Notes under the pieces: model-generated
Seen by the model: only the letters and a program-made list of their open reading frames with translations
Database searches by the model: none
Told to the model about the DNA's origin: nothing
Shown here: positions 15,179-23,620 of the stretch, piece by piece
Position numbering within the stretch: position 1 is the first letter of the stretch
How the letters are laid out: each line of letters starts with the position of its first letter
Assembly: GCA_965216195.1 (NCBI GenBank)
Contig: OZ244151.1
Span: forward strand, 806,001-870,000
Direction: 5' to 3'
Source: Aridibacter sp965216195
GTDB lineage: Bacteria > Acidobacteriota > Blastocatellia > Pyrinomonadales > Pyrinomonadaceae
Length of the DNA stretch: 64,000 nucleotides
Program-made: the position numbers and the translations under genes

Positions 15179-17419
15179 TTAACTTGCGGCAACAGCCTCC
15201 GTTTCTTCGGTTTTTGGAGAACCGTCTAAATTAAACTGCTCAAGCGGCGAAGCGAGCAAACTATCGGGCTTTGGATTGCCACTTGCGAGAAGATGAAACT
15301 GTGCTGTTTTGCTTGTCATTGTCGTTAATCGAAACAGTTTGTGTCCGACCTTTGGAGTTTCAGTAATCCTTTCGCCTTCTTGCGGAAGAGCTTCAACCGC
15401 CTTTTTTAACGCTTCAATTTCTGCCGACAAATCACCGCCATTCGATATTTGATGTTTAACCTGGACGGGGTTTGATTCATCCTTCAAATTCTGATAACGC
15501 AAGCCCTCATAAGCACTTACGTTTTCCGCTATACTTCTCAATACTGCCGATGCAGAAAAATTATATCCAAAATCCGTGCCCATCTCACGCGCGATTAAAG
15601 AAGTTATCATCCAGTCGGTTTTTGCCTGATGGATGGGTTCAATCGCCTTTCGCACTCTTTGAACGAATCCTGAGTTGTTTGTATACGTTCCGTCAATTTC
15701 TGCAAAACTCGCCGCCGGCAAAACGACATCGGCATGATCGGTCGTTTCCGTTTCGAACATTTCCTGAACTACAACGAAATCTTTGCTGCCAAGTCCTGTG
15801 GCATCTTGCAAGCTTCCACCAATCAGCAGCGCTTTCGAATTATTTAAAACGTCTTCAAGCGATTTCTTGCCCGACATCATATCGTTTGCGCCAACCGAGT
15901 TGTTGTAAAGCGGCAGCGGATGGAGCAGTACTCGTCGATTGTCCAAAGCGAAATCCTTGGCGTGAGCTGCCAGGGCTGCCTGCGCATCGGAAGACAAGTC
16001 TCCACCGAAAGAAATAATCAGATCGCCTTCCGTTTCATCAAGCGTCTTTCGGACGGCGTCGATCTCAGATTTTTCGATTCCGAGCCTGGCGATTGCCGTT
16101 TCGTCGCCGCTAGTTAGCGCGAGTGCAAACGCATCGATTGAACCTTTATTTACGTGAACAAACTGACTTGACGAATCGGTAAGCCTAATCGGTACTTCAT
16201 TTACAATGACCAAGTTAGCACCGCCGTTTTTAACCGCCTGGCGCATCTGTTTTGCGGTAAACGTCTGTTCTTCCTCGGGTTCACCCCCGATCAACAGAAT
16301 TGTTTTCGCGTAACGAATTTCCTTATGTGTGCAAAGCGGAACGCTCAAATTATCAAAAGCTGGTGCGAGATTATAGGCGTCCGAAACCGCATAATTATCG
16401 TTTCCAATTACTTCGGTCGAAAACCTCTTTAACGTGAAAGCCGCCTCGTTTGTAAGCCTCGGGCTGGCTATAACTCCAACCTTATCGCCCGCTTCTTTAA
16501 ATTTTTCGGCAATAAATTCAATCGCGCTATCCCATGTAACGGGAATAAGTTTTCCGTTTTTTTTGTAACGTACGAGCGGGGTTTTGATTCGATCTTCGTG
16601 ATTGATAAATTCGTGCGCGAAACGAGCTTTAACGTCCAGAAATTCACCGTTTAACCCGTTTACGTATCGATCGCGCGCAACAATTCGATGTACTTCACCT
16701 CCGCGAGATCCAACGCTCATCTGCATTCCGTCCGAGCCGTACGGGTCAGTCGTAATCGTTTGATCGAGTTCCCAGGGACGCGTTGCATGACGATATACAC
16801 CATCAAGAAGTGTTCCGGTCGGGCAAACCTCAACGCAGTTTCCACACTGCGAACAATCAAGCCAACCGCCGTAGGTTCCTATAACGGAATTCGCACCGCG
16901 GTTTCCAGCTTCGATCGTGTCCTCACCCATCCATTCCGAGCAGACACGCGTACAGCGTTTACACAAAATGCAGCGTTGCTGATCGTTTGCGACCATCGGC
17001 GAAAGGAATTTTTCCGGGTGCGCATTTTTATCTTCATAAAACCTTTCTTCTACGTCGCCCCAATCAAAAATGATTTCCTGAAGTTCGCATTCGCCGCCAC
17101 GGTCGCAAACTGGACAGTCGAGCGGATGATTCGCGAGCAGAAATTCACCCATCGCGCGCTGAGTTTTTTCAATCTCTTCGCTTTGAGTGGTTACAACCAT
17201 TCCATCGCGCACCGGTATCGAGCAGGAAGCCTGTAGCTTTGGCATCTTATCGATGCGCACAAGGCACATGCGGCATGAAGCCTGAATTTCGAGGTCGCTG
17301 TAATAGCAAAACGAAGGAATTCCGCAACCATTCGAATTGCAGGCGTCAATTAAAGGAGAGCCTTCCTCTACCTCATATTCCTTTTCGTTTATGATTATTT
17401 TTACCAGTTTTTCCGACAT
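15179..17419 (-). CDS. nuoG: NADH-quinone oxidoreductase subunit G
   Basis: The 746-aa electron-transfer subunit has an N-terminal [2Fe-2S] ferredoxin domain (CNSNGCGIPSFC and CRMC), the His-Cys3 N5 site (HPLDCPVCDRGGEC), and two [4Fe-4S] motifs (CILCKRCTRVC, CSQCGNCVEVCP). A molybdopterin-oxidoreductase-like domain without cofactor follows. The extra N7 cluster site, expected as a TCPYCSxGC-like motif shortly after CPTGTL, reads TTDPYGSDGMQMSV here with no cysteines, so N7 is absent. It is cotranscribed with nuoH (overlap zone at 15177-15181). Confidence 0.95.
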   Translation of the reverse strand: MSEKLVKIIINEKEYEVEEGSPLIDACNSNGCGIPSFCYYSDLEIQASCRMCLVRIDKMPKLQASCSIPVRDGMVVTTQSEEIEKTQRAMGEFLLANHPLDCPVCDRGGECELQEIIFDWGDVEERFYEDKNAHPEKFLSPMVANDQQRCILCKRCTRVCSEWMGEDTIEAGNRGANSVIGTYGGWLDCSQCGNCVEVCPTGTLLDGVYRHATRPWELDQTITTDPYGSDGMQMSVGSRGGEVHRIVARDRYVNGLNGEFLDVKARFAHEFINHEDRIKTPLVRYKKNGKLIPVTWDSAIEFIAEKFKEAGDKVGVIASPRLTNEAAFTLKRFSTEVIGNDNYAVSDAYNLAPAFDNLSVPLCTHKEIRYAKTILLIGGEPEEEQTFTAKQMRQAVKNGGANLVIVNEVPIRLTDSSSQFVHVNKGSIDAFALALTSGDETAIARLGIEKSEIDAVRKTLDETEGDLIISFGGDLSSDAQAALAAHAKDFALDNRRVLLHPLPLYNNSVGANDMMSGKKSLEDVLNNSKALLIGGSLQDATGLGSKDFVVVQEMFETETTDHADVVLPAASFAEIDGTYTNNSGFVQRVRKAIEPIHQAKTDWMITSLIAREMGTDFGYNFSASAVLRSIAENVSAYEGLRYQNLKDESNPVQVKHQISNGGDLSAEIEALKKAVEALPQEGERITETPKVGHKLFRLTTMTSKTAQFHLLASGNPKPDSLLASPLEQFNLDGSPKTEETEAVAAS

Positions 17420-17437
17420 CTCAATCTAGATTGCCAA

Positions 17438-17962
17438 CTATTTCTTTTTATCGTCTTTTTCTTCTTCTTTTTTTTCAGCCTCAGCATCCTTCCCGGCTTC
17501 TTCTTTCTTGTCTTCCGCCGGTTTATTTTTCGGAGCCTTGGTCTTTTTCTTTTCCGGGGTCTTTTCCTCCTTCTTTTCTTTGGTTGGGGCGGCTTTGGCA
17601 GGTTTTTCCTCTGCTTTTTTGTCTTCCTTCTTTTCGTCTTTACCGTCAGCCTTTTCCTTCGCTGCTTTGGTCTCGGCTTTAGGAGTTTCTTCTTTCTTCT
17701 CTACCTTCTCTTCAGCTTTCTTTTCCTCAGCTTCTTTAGGCTTCTGGGCTTCCTCTTTTTTTATCTTTGTTACCTTTGGTTTAGCTACCTTAGGCTTTTT
17801 TTTGTCAGTTTTTGCCGTCTTTGCTTTTTTTGGCGCATCTTTTTTTGCGTCGAGCCCCTTTTCCATTTTTCTAGCTAAAATTTTCTTAAGTTTCGGACGC
17901 GATTTTCCGTGACTTCCTTTAAAAATTTTACCGCGTTTGGTTTTTCTATCGCCTCTTCCCAT
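17438..17962 (-). CDS. THX-like ribosomal protein with a long Lys/Glu/Ala tail
   Basis: The first 24 residues (MGRGDRKTKRGKIFKGSHGK plus SRPK) match the small 30S ribosomal protein THX (bTHX), which in Thermus is a 26-residue basic peptide buried in the head of the small subunit. Here it is continued by about 150 residues made almost only of Lys, Glu, Ala, Pro, Thr and Asp, ending EEKDDKKK, likely disordered and highly charged. GAGG lies about 10 nt upstream of the ATG. It sits between nuoF and nuoG on the operon strand. Alternatives are a basic nucleoid-type protein that happens to share the N-terminal motif. Confidence 0.65.
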   Translation of the reverse strand: MGRGDRKTKRGKIFKGSHGKSRPKLKKILARKMEKGLDAKKDAPKKAKTAKTDKKKPKVAKPKVTKIKKEEAQKPKEAEEKKAEEKVEKKEETPKAETKAAKEKADGKDEKKEDKKAEEKPAKAAPTKEKKEEKTPEKKKTKAPKNKPAEDKKEEAGKDAEAEKKEEEKDDKKK

Positions 17963-18002
17963 ATGTGATAATCCTCAATTCTATTCTTGTTTTTTCTTTC
18001 AA

Positions 18003-18008
18003 ATTATA
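18003..18008 (-). promoter_or_regulatory. Possible internal -10 box upstream of the THX-like gene
   Basis: A perfect TATAAT on the minus strand lies about 40 nt upstream of the THX-like ATG, in the 157-bp gap after nuoF, and just downstream of the palindrome CAGACGTCTG (18011-18020). No good -35 is visible at 17 nt. It may give the THX-like gene its own transcript inside the nuo operon. Confidence 0.35.
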
Positions 18009-18119
18009 TGCAGACGTCTGAAACGATTTCTGATCTGCGTTTTATCTACGGCAGCCTGGGTTACCGCACCCTTGTCTAAACCTCAGGTTGGCATCTTGAT
18101 AACCTAGCAAGACGAGCTG

Positions 18120-19418
18120 CTACTTCTGAACACCGTTTCCGTCTTGCAATAAATACTTCTTAAAATCTTCCGGAAAACGCTTGACCGCTCCCTGGATTGA
18201 CCACGCCGCTGCATCACCCAAAGGACAAAACGATTTGCCTTCGATGTTGTCGCAAAGATCTAAAATAAGCTGGGCATCTTCGGGTCGTCCGCCGCCATCT
18301 GCAATGCGCGTGAAAATCTTTGTCAGCCAATCCGTCCCTTCGCGACATGGTGTACACCAACCGCAAGATTCGTGTTTGTAAAACTCAATCAGGTTTTTCG
18401 TCGAATCAACGATATCTACCGTTTCATCCATTACGATGAAACCGCCGGAGCCGACCATCGAGCCGCCTTCAACCAATCCCTCGTAATCCATCAGTACTTT
18501 TTTGCCGATGATCTGATCCGCTCGCATCGCGTAAACGCTCGATCCGCCCGGAATACAAGCTTTCAACTCTTTATCGTCTCGGAGCATTCCGCCGCAATCT
18601 TCAAGAATAAACTTTTCGAGGTCAGCATAGCCCATCGGAAGTTCGTAAACACCCGGGTTTTTGACATGTCCCGAAACCGACCAAAGCTTCGTGCCGCCCG
18701 ATTTTTCAGTTCCGAGCTGCTGCCACACCTCTCCGCCCATCTCGATAATTTGCGGCACAGCCGTAAGCGTTTCCACATTATTTACTACCGTCGGACACTC
18801 ATAAACTCCTTCTACAGCGGGGAAAGGCGGTTTCATTCGGGGGTGTCCGCGGAAGCCCTCGAGGCTCGAAAGCAGGGCAGTTTCTTCTCCGCAGATGTAC
18901 GCTCCAGCGCCCGTCTGCGTGTAAAAATTACATGTGAAATCGCTTCCGAGAATATTTTCGCCGGCGAGGTTTGCAGCTTTTGCTTCCTCGATCGCTTTAT
19001 CCATTATGTCGATCAGGTAGCGATATTCGCCTCTAAAATATACGTAGCAAGTCTCAACACCGAGCGCGAACGCGCCGATCAACATTCCTTCAATCAAAGC
19101 ATGCGGATCGCGTTCGAGTAAGTAACGATCCTTAAATGTGCCGGGCTCCGATTCATCGGCGTTACAAACGATATACTTAGGCTTCGGCGAATCTCTCGGA
19201 ACAAACCCCCATTTCATACCGGTAGGAAAACCAGCGCCGCCACGACCGCGAAGAGAAGAAGTTTTCACCTCTTCAATAATTTCTTCGGAAGACATATTCA
19301 TGGCCTTCTTCAGAGATTCATAGCCGCCGTGTTCCTGATACACCTTGAGTGTATGCCCGTTTTCGACGTGCATCATTTTGAGTTGGAGCGGCTTGCAGCC
19401 TATTGCTTTTAGTTCCAT
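18120..19418 (-). CDS. nuoF: NADH-quinone oxidoreductase subunit F
   Basis: The 432-aa flavoprotein oxidises NADH. It carries the glycine-rich NADH/FMN motif (SSLRGRGGAGFPTGMKWGF), the FMN-contacting GAGAYICGEETALLSSLEG, and the [4Fe-4S] N3 ligands in SCGWCTPCREGTDWL with a distal cysteine in EGKSFCPLGDAA. Complete, standard length. The start at ATG 19418 lies 10 nt after the stop of the basic secreted protein gene. Confidence 0.96.
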   Translation of the reverse strand: MELKAIGCKPLQLKMMHVENGHTLKVYQEHGGYESLKKAMNMSSEEIIEEVKTSSLRGRGGAGFPTGMKWGFVPRDSPKPKYIVCNADESEPGTFKDRYLLERDPHALIEGMLIGAFALGVETCYVYFRGEYRYLIDIMDKAIEEAKAANLAGENILGSDFTCNFYTQTGAGAYICGEETALLSSLEGFRGHPRMKPPFPAVEGVYECPTVVNNVETLTAVPQIIEMGGEVWQQLGTEKSGGTKLWSVSGHVKNPGVYELPMGYADLEKFILEDCGGMLRDDKELKACIPGGSSVYAMRADQIIGKKVLMDYEGLVEGGSMVGSGGFIVMDETVDIVDSTKNLIEFYKHESCGWCTPCREGTDWLTKIFTRIADGGGRPEDAQLILDLCDNIEGKSFCPLGDAAAWSIQGAVKRFPEDFKKYLLQDGNGVQK

Positions 19419-19428
19419 ATTTTAGCCT

Positions 19429-19809
19429 TTAACGGCAGCGGCTTCTCGGAACATAGACTCTTCTTCCTCTACTATCGCGGTAATAGCAGCGACCTCCTGA
19501 CGTACGTCTATATCTTCTGGCTCTTTTTCTTCTCTTACGCGAATATTTTCTCTTTCTCTTGTTGCAGAGGGTGCGGGAAACATAGACGCGCTTTCCAGCA
19601 GGATTTCGCCAGTAGCACCTGCCGCTTAAGGTGCGTCGGTATCTTTTACGTTTCTGGCTTTTATTTCGCTTGCGTTTGTTTTTCCTTGCCTGTATTTCAG
19701 TCGAGCTGTCAGAGCTCAAGCCGGCGGTCAGAATCTCTGCATTTCCCAACCCCAAAACCAAAAACAAAGCTACAAATAAAACTGTGACTGAGCGCTTAGA
19801 AATTCTCAT
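19429..19809 (-). CDS. Secreted basic protein with two Cys-Tyr repeats
   Basis: This 126-aa protein begins with a signal peptide-like segment (SVTVLFVALFLVLGLGNAEILTAG, cleavage probably near residue 24-30) and continues as a very basic chain of Arg, Lys and Tyr. Two copies of a short unit are clear: GRCYWRNPAGKRVYVSRTLC and GRCYYRDSRGRRVYVPRSRC, each joined by poly-basic linkers. The two cysteines in each unit could form a disulfide. AAGGAGA lies just before the ATG. It is embedded between nuoE and nuoF. I do not know a function; the unit resembles small basic adaptor-type repeats. Confidence 0.7.
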   Translation of the reverse strand: MRISKRSVTVLFVALFLVLGLGNAEILTAGLSSDSSTEIQARKNKRKRNKSQKRKRYRRTLSGRCYWRNPAGKRVYVSRTLCNKRKRKYSRKRRKRARRYRRTSGGRCYYRDSRGRRVYVPRSRCR

Positions 19810-19836
19810 GATTTTCTCCTTATTCTTTTTCGTATT

Positions 19837-20364
19837 TTACTCAAGCGATTCCAACATTTCATCCACCGATTCTTCGGTCAAATTCTCGTAATAATCAAAT
19901 CCAACCTGAAGCATCGGTGCCGTTCCACAGCTACCAAGACATTCGACTCTCGTCACCGTAAACTTGCCATCTTCAGTGGTTTCCCCGGGCTTAATTCCCA
20001 ATTTGTCACAAATGTGACCAGTAATTTCCGGTTCACCCATAATTCGGCAAGATAGCGTTTTGCAGACTTGTATGTGATGTTTCCCAACCTTGCGTAGGTT
20101 AAACATCGAGTAAAAAGTCGCCGTTTCCCAAACGTCGCTCACTTCCAGGTCCAGAAACTTCGCAATGAAATTGACGCCCGGATTGTCGAGGTATCCGCGT
20201 TCTCTCTGAATGACAAAAAGAAGCGGAATCAGCGCAGATCTCTGCCGCCCTTCCGGATACTTCTCGAGATGCGATTTCATCTCGGCGACAACCTCGTCGG
20301 AAAACTCTGCAATCTCGTCGGTTTTTACAACCTTGTTTGTGTAATCAGTTGCTACAGAAGCCAT
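19837..20364 (-). CDS. nuoE: NADH-quinone oxidoreductase subunit E
   Basis: The 175-aa thioredoxin-fold subunit carries [2Fe-2S] cluster N1a on four cysteines in the usual spacing: C101 and C106 (VCKTLSCRIMG), C142 and C146 (ECLGSCGTAP). The N-terminal three-helix domain includes LEKYPEGRQRSALIPLL. Complete. Its 5' side is separated from nuoD by a heptamer repeat. Confidence 0.95.
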   Translation of the reverse strand: MASVATDYTNKVVKTDEIAEFSDEVVAEMKSHLEKYPEGRQRSALIPLLFVIQRERGYLDNPGVNFIAKFLDLEVSDVWETATFYSMFNLRKVGKHHIQVCKTLSCRIMGEPEITGHICDKLGIKPGETTEDGKFTVTRVECLGSCGTAPMLQVGFDYYENLTEESVDEMLESLE

Positions 20365-20368
20365 AAAT

Positions 20369-20438
20369 CAGTCAGCAGTTAACGGTAGTCAGTGAGCAGT
20401 TGCTTCTGCTTACAGCTTCCGGCTTACTGCTTTCTCCG
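20369..20438. repeat. Heptamer array forming an imperfect hairpin between nuoD and nuoE
   Basis: Ten heptamers run in register: CAGTCAG, CAGTTAA, CGGTAGT, CAGTGAG, CAGTTGC, then TTCTGCT, TACAGCT, TCCGGCT, TACTGCT, TTCTCCG. The first five are CAGTNNN-like and the second half is largely their complement, so the 70-bp element can fold into a long imperfect stem of about 30 positions. It fills the whole gap between the nuoD stop and the nuoE start. Confidence 0.75.
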
Positions 20439-20439
20439 C

Positions 20440-21660
20440 TTATCTATCAATCTCCCCTAAGACAATATCGAGTGATCCGATTACCGCCACAACATCGGCA
20501 ATCAATTCACCTTCGACCATATCCGGCAACGCAGAAAGGTTTACAAAGCTCGGACCTCTGAAATGCACCCTTTCGGGTTTTGGTCCGCCGTTTGATTTCA
20601 TGTAAACGCCGAGTTCGCCCTTCGAGGCTTCAATCGCGTGATAAACCTCGCCTTCGGGCACGTTAAAACCTTCTGCAACGATCAGGAAGTGATGGATAAG
20701 CGAATCCATATGCTTTCGCATATCGTCACGGTCCGGAAGTACGACCTTAGGCGCGTCAGCTTTTGTCGGCCCGGGTTTCAGACGCTCAAGTGCCTGCCTG
20801 ACAATCTTTTCTGATTCGTAAAGTTCGCGCATACGAACCCTGAACCTCGCCCAGACATCACAACCATTTTCGACCGGAATATCAAAATCGTAGGTTTCGT
20901 AACCGGTGTAAGGATTGTGTTTACGTAGATCGAGTTCGACTCCGCTTGCTCTTAAACACGGTCCGGTCAACCCCCAGCTGATCGCGTCTTCCTTTGACAT
21001 ATAACCGATCTCTTTTGTGCGGCTTTGGAAGATCGTATTGCCCGAGACTAAAGTTTCAAACATATCCATCGCGTCAGGGAAGCCCTCCAAAAACTGTTTG
21101 CAACGGCGTTCGAAGCCAGCGGGTAAATCCATCATCAATCCGCCGATTCTAAAATAACTCGGGGTCATGCGTCCGCCCGATGCAGCCTCAATCAGATTGA
21201 GAATTTTTTCACGTTGTCTAAAACAGAAAAAGAAAACGCTCATTGCGCCAATATCCAACGCGTGAGTTCCGAGCCAAACCATATGCGAAGCGATCCGTTG
21301 AAGTTCGCACATCAAAACCCTTATAACCTGAGCGCGCTCGGGGATTTCGAGTTCGAGTAGTTTTTCCGCCGCCATCACATAAGCGAGGTTATTCCCAAGC
21401 GGGTTGAGATAATCCATACGGTCTGTGATAACAATCCCCTGCTGGTACTTTTTATACTCGAAAAGCTTCTCCATACCGGTATGGAGATAGCCGATATCGG
21501 GCGTGGTTTTCACAACCACCTCACCGTCGAGAATGAGTTCGAGGCGCAGAACACCGTGCGTCGATGGGTGTTGCGGGCCCATCGAAATCGTCATCTGGGA
21601 TTCAAGCGAATCATCGGGTGACGAATAAGTCTCAGTCGGGTTTTCTAAAACAGCGCTCAT
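20440..21660 (-). CDS. nuoD: NADH-quinone oxidoreductase subunit D
   Basis: The 406-aa subunit lines the quinone site with NuoB and NuoH. It shows MGPQHPSTHGVLRLELILDGE, DRMDYLNPLGNN and the C-terminal RGPSFVNLSALPDMVEGELIADVVAVIGSLDIVLGEIDR, all diagnostic. It is separate from nuoC, which ends 4 nt before its ATG. Complete. Confidence 0.96.
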   Translation of the reverse strand: MSAVLENPTETYSSPDDSLESQMTISMGPQHPSTHGVLRLELILDGEVVVKTTPDIGYLHTGMEKLFEYKKYQQGIVITDRMDYLNPLGNNLAYVMAAEKLLELEIPERAQVIRVLMCELQRIASHMVWLGTHALDIGAMSVFFFCFRQREKILNLIEAASGGRMTPSYFRIGGLMMDLPAGFERRCKQFLEGFPDAMDMFETLVSGNTIFQSRTKEIGYMSKEDAISWGLTGPCLRASGVELDLRKHNPYTGYETYDFDIPVENGCDVWARFRVRMRELYESEKIVRQALERLKPGPTKADAPKVVLPDRDDMRKHMDSLIHHFLIVAEGFNVPEGEVYHAIEASKGELGVYMKSNGGPKPERVHFRGPSFVNLSALPDMVEGELIADVVAVIGSLDIVLGEIDR

Positions 21661-21663
21661 AAA

Positions 21664-22149
21664 CTAGGTCAAACTATAGGGCTCGTATCCACGCAACGGA
21701 TAATCTTTTCTCAACGCATGGCCGTCAAAATCCGACGGAAGCAGAATCCTTCTTAGATCCGGATGTCCTTCGAAAACGACGCCTAAAAGATCGTAAGTTT
21801 CTCGTTCGTGCCAATTTGCGGTTTTCCATAGGTCGACAACACTTTCCACAATCGGCTCATCTTCCGTTAGCAAAACCTTCAGACGAATACGCTGGTAATG
21901 AGTAGTTGAAAAGAGATGGTAATTGACCTCAAACCGCGGATCTTCCTCAGGACCCCTATCACAGCCGCACAAATCCGCGAGCATGTCGAAGCCTTCTACG
22001 TCTTTTAGGTGGCTGCAAACCTCCACAGTCGATTCTCTGGGGACGGTAATCGTCAGTTCGCCAAGAGCATCGGTTGTTTCGCTAACCCAATCGGAATTGG
22101 CAGCCTTTAAACTTTCTACAAATTTTTGCAAATCTTTCCCTTTCGCCAT
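21664..22149 (-). CDS. nuoC: NADH-quinone oxidoreductase subunit C
   Basis: The protein of 161 aa matches the NuoC 30-kDa family signature in ANWHERETYDLLGVVFEGHPDLRRILLPSDFDGHALRKDYPL. It is a peripheral arm subunit that contacts NuoD. I set the start at ATG 22149; a TTG two codons earlier (22155) is possible and neither has a clear ribosome binding site. Confidence 0.94.
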   Translation of the reverse strand: MAKGKDLQKFVESLKAANSDWVSETTDALGELTITVPRESTVEVCSHLKDVEGFDMLADLCGCDRGPEEDPRFEVNYHLFSTTHYQRIRLKVLLTEDEPIVESVVDLWKTANWHERETYDLLGVVFEGHPDLRRILLPSDFDGHALRKDYPLRGYEPYSLT

Positions 22150-22161
22150 GCTCAATAGAAT

Positions 22162-22794
22162 TTACGAAGAACGTCGCTTTTCATGTTTCGAAGGAACAGT
22201 ATATGGTTTGGTCGGATTGGCCTTCGCAGCATCTTCGAGCTTTGTACCTTCAGTGATTGGCAGCGTTCCGGGCACGATCGAATTCCGCGATTCAGTTTCG
22301 AAAGTATCGGTTCGCTCCTTAACGGATTCCTTCATTATCTTTTCCTGAAGCATCGTAATCGCATGAACCAGCATTTCGGGTCGAGGAGGACAACCCGGGA
22401 TATAAATGTCAACTGGTACGACTTTGTCCACACCTTGCACAATCGCATAATTATCGAAAACGCCGCCTGAAGTAGCGCATGCACCCATCGAAATAACCCA
22501 TTTTGGCTCGGGCATTTGGTCGTAAATTCGACGTAACACCGGGGCCATTTTTCTGGAAACCCTACCCGAAACGATCATTACGTCAGCCTGTCTCGGAGAG
22601 GCACGAAAAGTTTCCGCTCCAAATCGCGAAAGATCGCTTCTAGCAGATACGCTATTCATCATTTCAATCGCACAGCAAGCCAGGCCAAAGGTGGCCGGCC
22701 AGATTGACGATTTTCGCGCCCAATTAATTACTGCATCTAGTTTTACAGTGATTACGTCCGGTAATGATTCAAAAACAGGATTTTCTAGTCCCAC
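22162..22794 (-). CDS. nuoB: NADH-quinone oxidoreductase subunit B
   Basis: The 210-aa subunit holds [4Fe-4S] cluster N2, the electron donor to quinone. All four ligands are present: the tandem C40-C41 (FGLACCAIEMM), C106 (GACATSGG) and C135 (IPGCPPRPE). The C-terminal 55 residues beyond the core are polar and variable (KERTDTFETESRN and on). Confidence 0.96.
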   Translation of the reverse strand: MGLENPVFESLPDVITVKLDAVINWARKSSIWPATFGLACCAIEMMNSVSARSDLSRFGAETFRASPRQADVMIVSGRVSRKMAPVLRRIYDQMPEPKWVISMGACATSGGVFDNYAIVQGVDKVVPVDIYIPGCPPRPEMLVHAITMLQEKIMKESVKERTDTFETESRNSIVPGTLPITEGTKLEDAAKANPTKPYTVPSKHEKRRSS

Positions 22795-22805
22795 AATTAC
22801 TCCAG

Positions 22806-23297
22806 TTAAGCCGCTTTTCTAATCTCTTCTTCGATCTTGCGTTTTTTCGCTTTCTTGATCTCCAACGCCTCAATTTTTGCTTCAGCCCGCGCTTGATCGC
22901 TCCATTCAAACGCTCCCTTTTTCCATTCGTAAATCAATCCAACCACAACCGTTGCCAAAAAGAACATCATTGTTACGAAAGCGATTGTTCCGTAAAGAAT
23001 TCCAGTTTGATTCTCAAGACCTAACAGGCTCTTAAATGCTACCGCAAAAGGAATTACAAAAAGTATTTCGATGTCGAACAGCAAAAAAGCCACGGCAACC
23101 ATATAGAATTTCACCGAAAAACGATCGCGAGCCGAACCCACCGGATCCTTGCCACATTCGTACGGCATTAGTTTCGTTGCAGTGCGCTTACGCGGACCAA
23201 GAAACTGCGCTGCAAAAATTTGGCTTAATCCGAAGCCAAAGGCGACCAGAAACATGATGCCGATCGGCGCATAGTCAAACAGTCTGAATTCTTCCAT
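22806..23297 (-). CDS. nuoA: NADH-quinone oxidoreductase subunit A, first gene of the nuo operon
   Basis: The 163-aa protein has three membrane helices and the NuoA loop PYECGKDPVGSARDRFSVKFYMVAVAFLLFDIEILFVIPFAV, with the conserved Cys in the quinone-proximal loop. A charged C-terminal tail of about 35 residues (RAEAKIEALEIKKAKKRKIEEEI) is longer than in most NuoA. The operon promoter should lie upstream, between 23298 and 23450. Confidence 0.95.
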   Translation of the reverse strand: MEEFRLFDYAPIGIMFLVAFGFGLSQIFAAQFLGPRKRTATKLMPYECGKDPVGSARDRFSVKFYMVAVAFLLFDIEILFVIPFAVAFKSLLGLENQTGILYGTIAFVTMMFFLATVVVGLIYEWKKGAFEWSDQARAEAKIEALEIKKAKKRKIEEEIRKAA

Positions 23298-23620
23298 TTG
23301 TTCTAACGGAAACCCCTGATTTTAACCAGTTTAATGGCGATAGGAAATCTGTAATTTCGCAGAGTTTAAGCCCTAAAATTACGGTAAAAACAATCCTAAG
23401 TTATGGCACTTTGAGTGTCAAGGACACACTATTTCGAGAAATACGCAAAAATTGAGCCCGTGAAATTAACCAACGAAACTCCGTTAATATACGATGATAC
23501 GGGGGTTAGCCAATGTTAGGGTTTCTTTGACCAGGCAGGAAATCTCGTGTTAGGTTTATATCGAGATTAGGGTTCAAAAAAGGCAGACAAAAGGTCCTTC
23601 CGAATAGAAGACAAATTCTT
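23298..23620. other. Divergent intergenic region upstream of nuoA
   Basis: This 323-bp spacer must hold the nuo promoter (minus) and that of the gene at 23621 (plus). No clear -35/-10 pair was found on either strand. Visible structure: a short palindrome GTGTC-N3-GACAC at 23415-23427, an inverted repeat AATCTCG (23541-23547) with CGAGATT (23562-23568), and three TTAGGGTT-like words at about 23516, 23550 and 23567. No coding signal was seen. Confidence 0.5.

Noticed and set aside
15472..16017. 181-residue plus-strand open frame opposite nuoG
   Set aside because: The nuoG frame is fully conserved here; the plus frame has no recognisable domain or ribosome binding site.
17508..17912. 134-residue plus-strand frame rich in Phe and Ser
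   Set aside because: It is the antisense of the Lys/Glu/Ala tail of the THX-like gene, which produces Phe/Ser runs automatically.
18372..19121. 249-residue plus-strand open frame opposite nuoF
   Set aside because: It is the complement of the conserved NuoF flavoprotein core and composition looks like a shadow frame.
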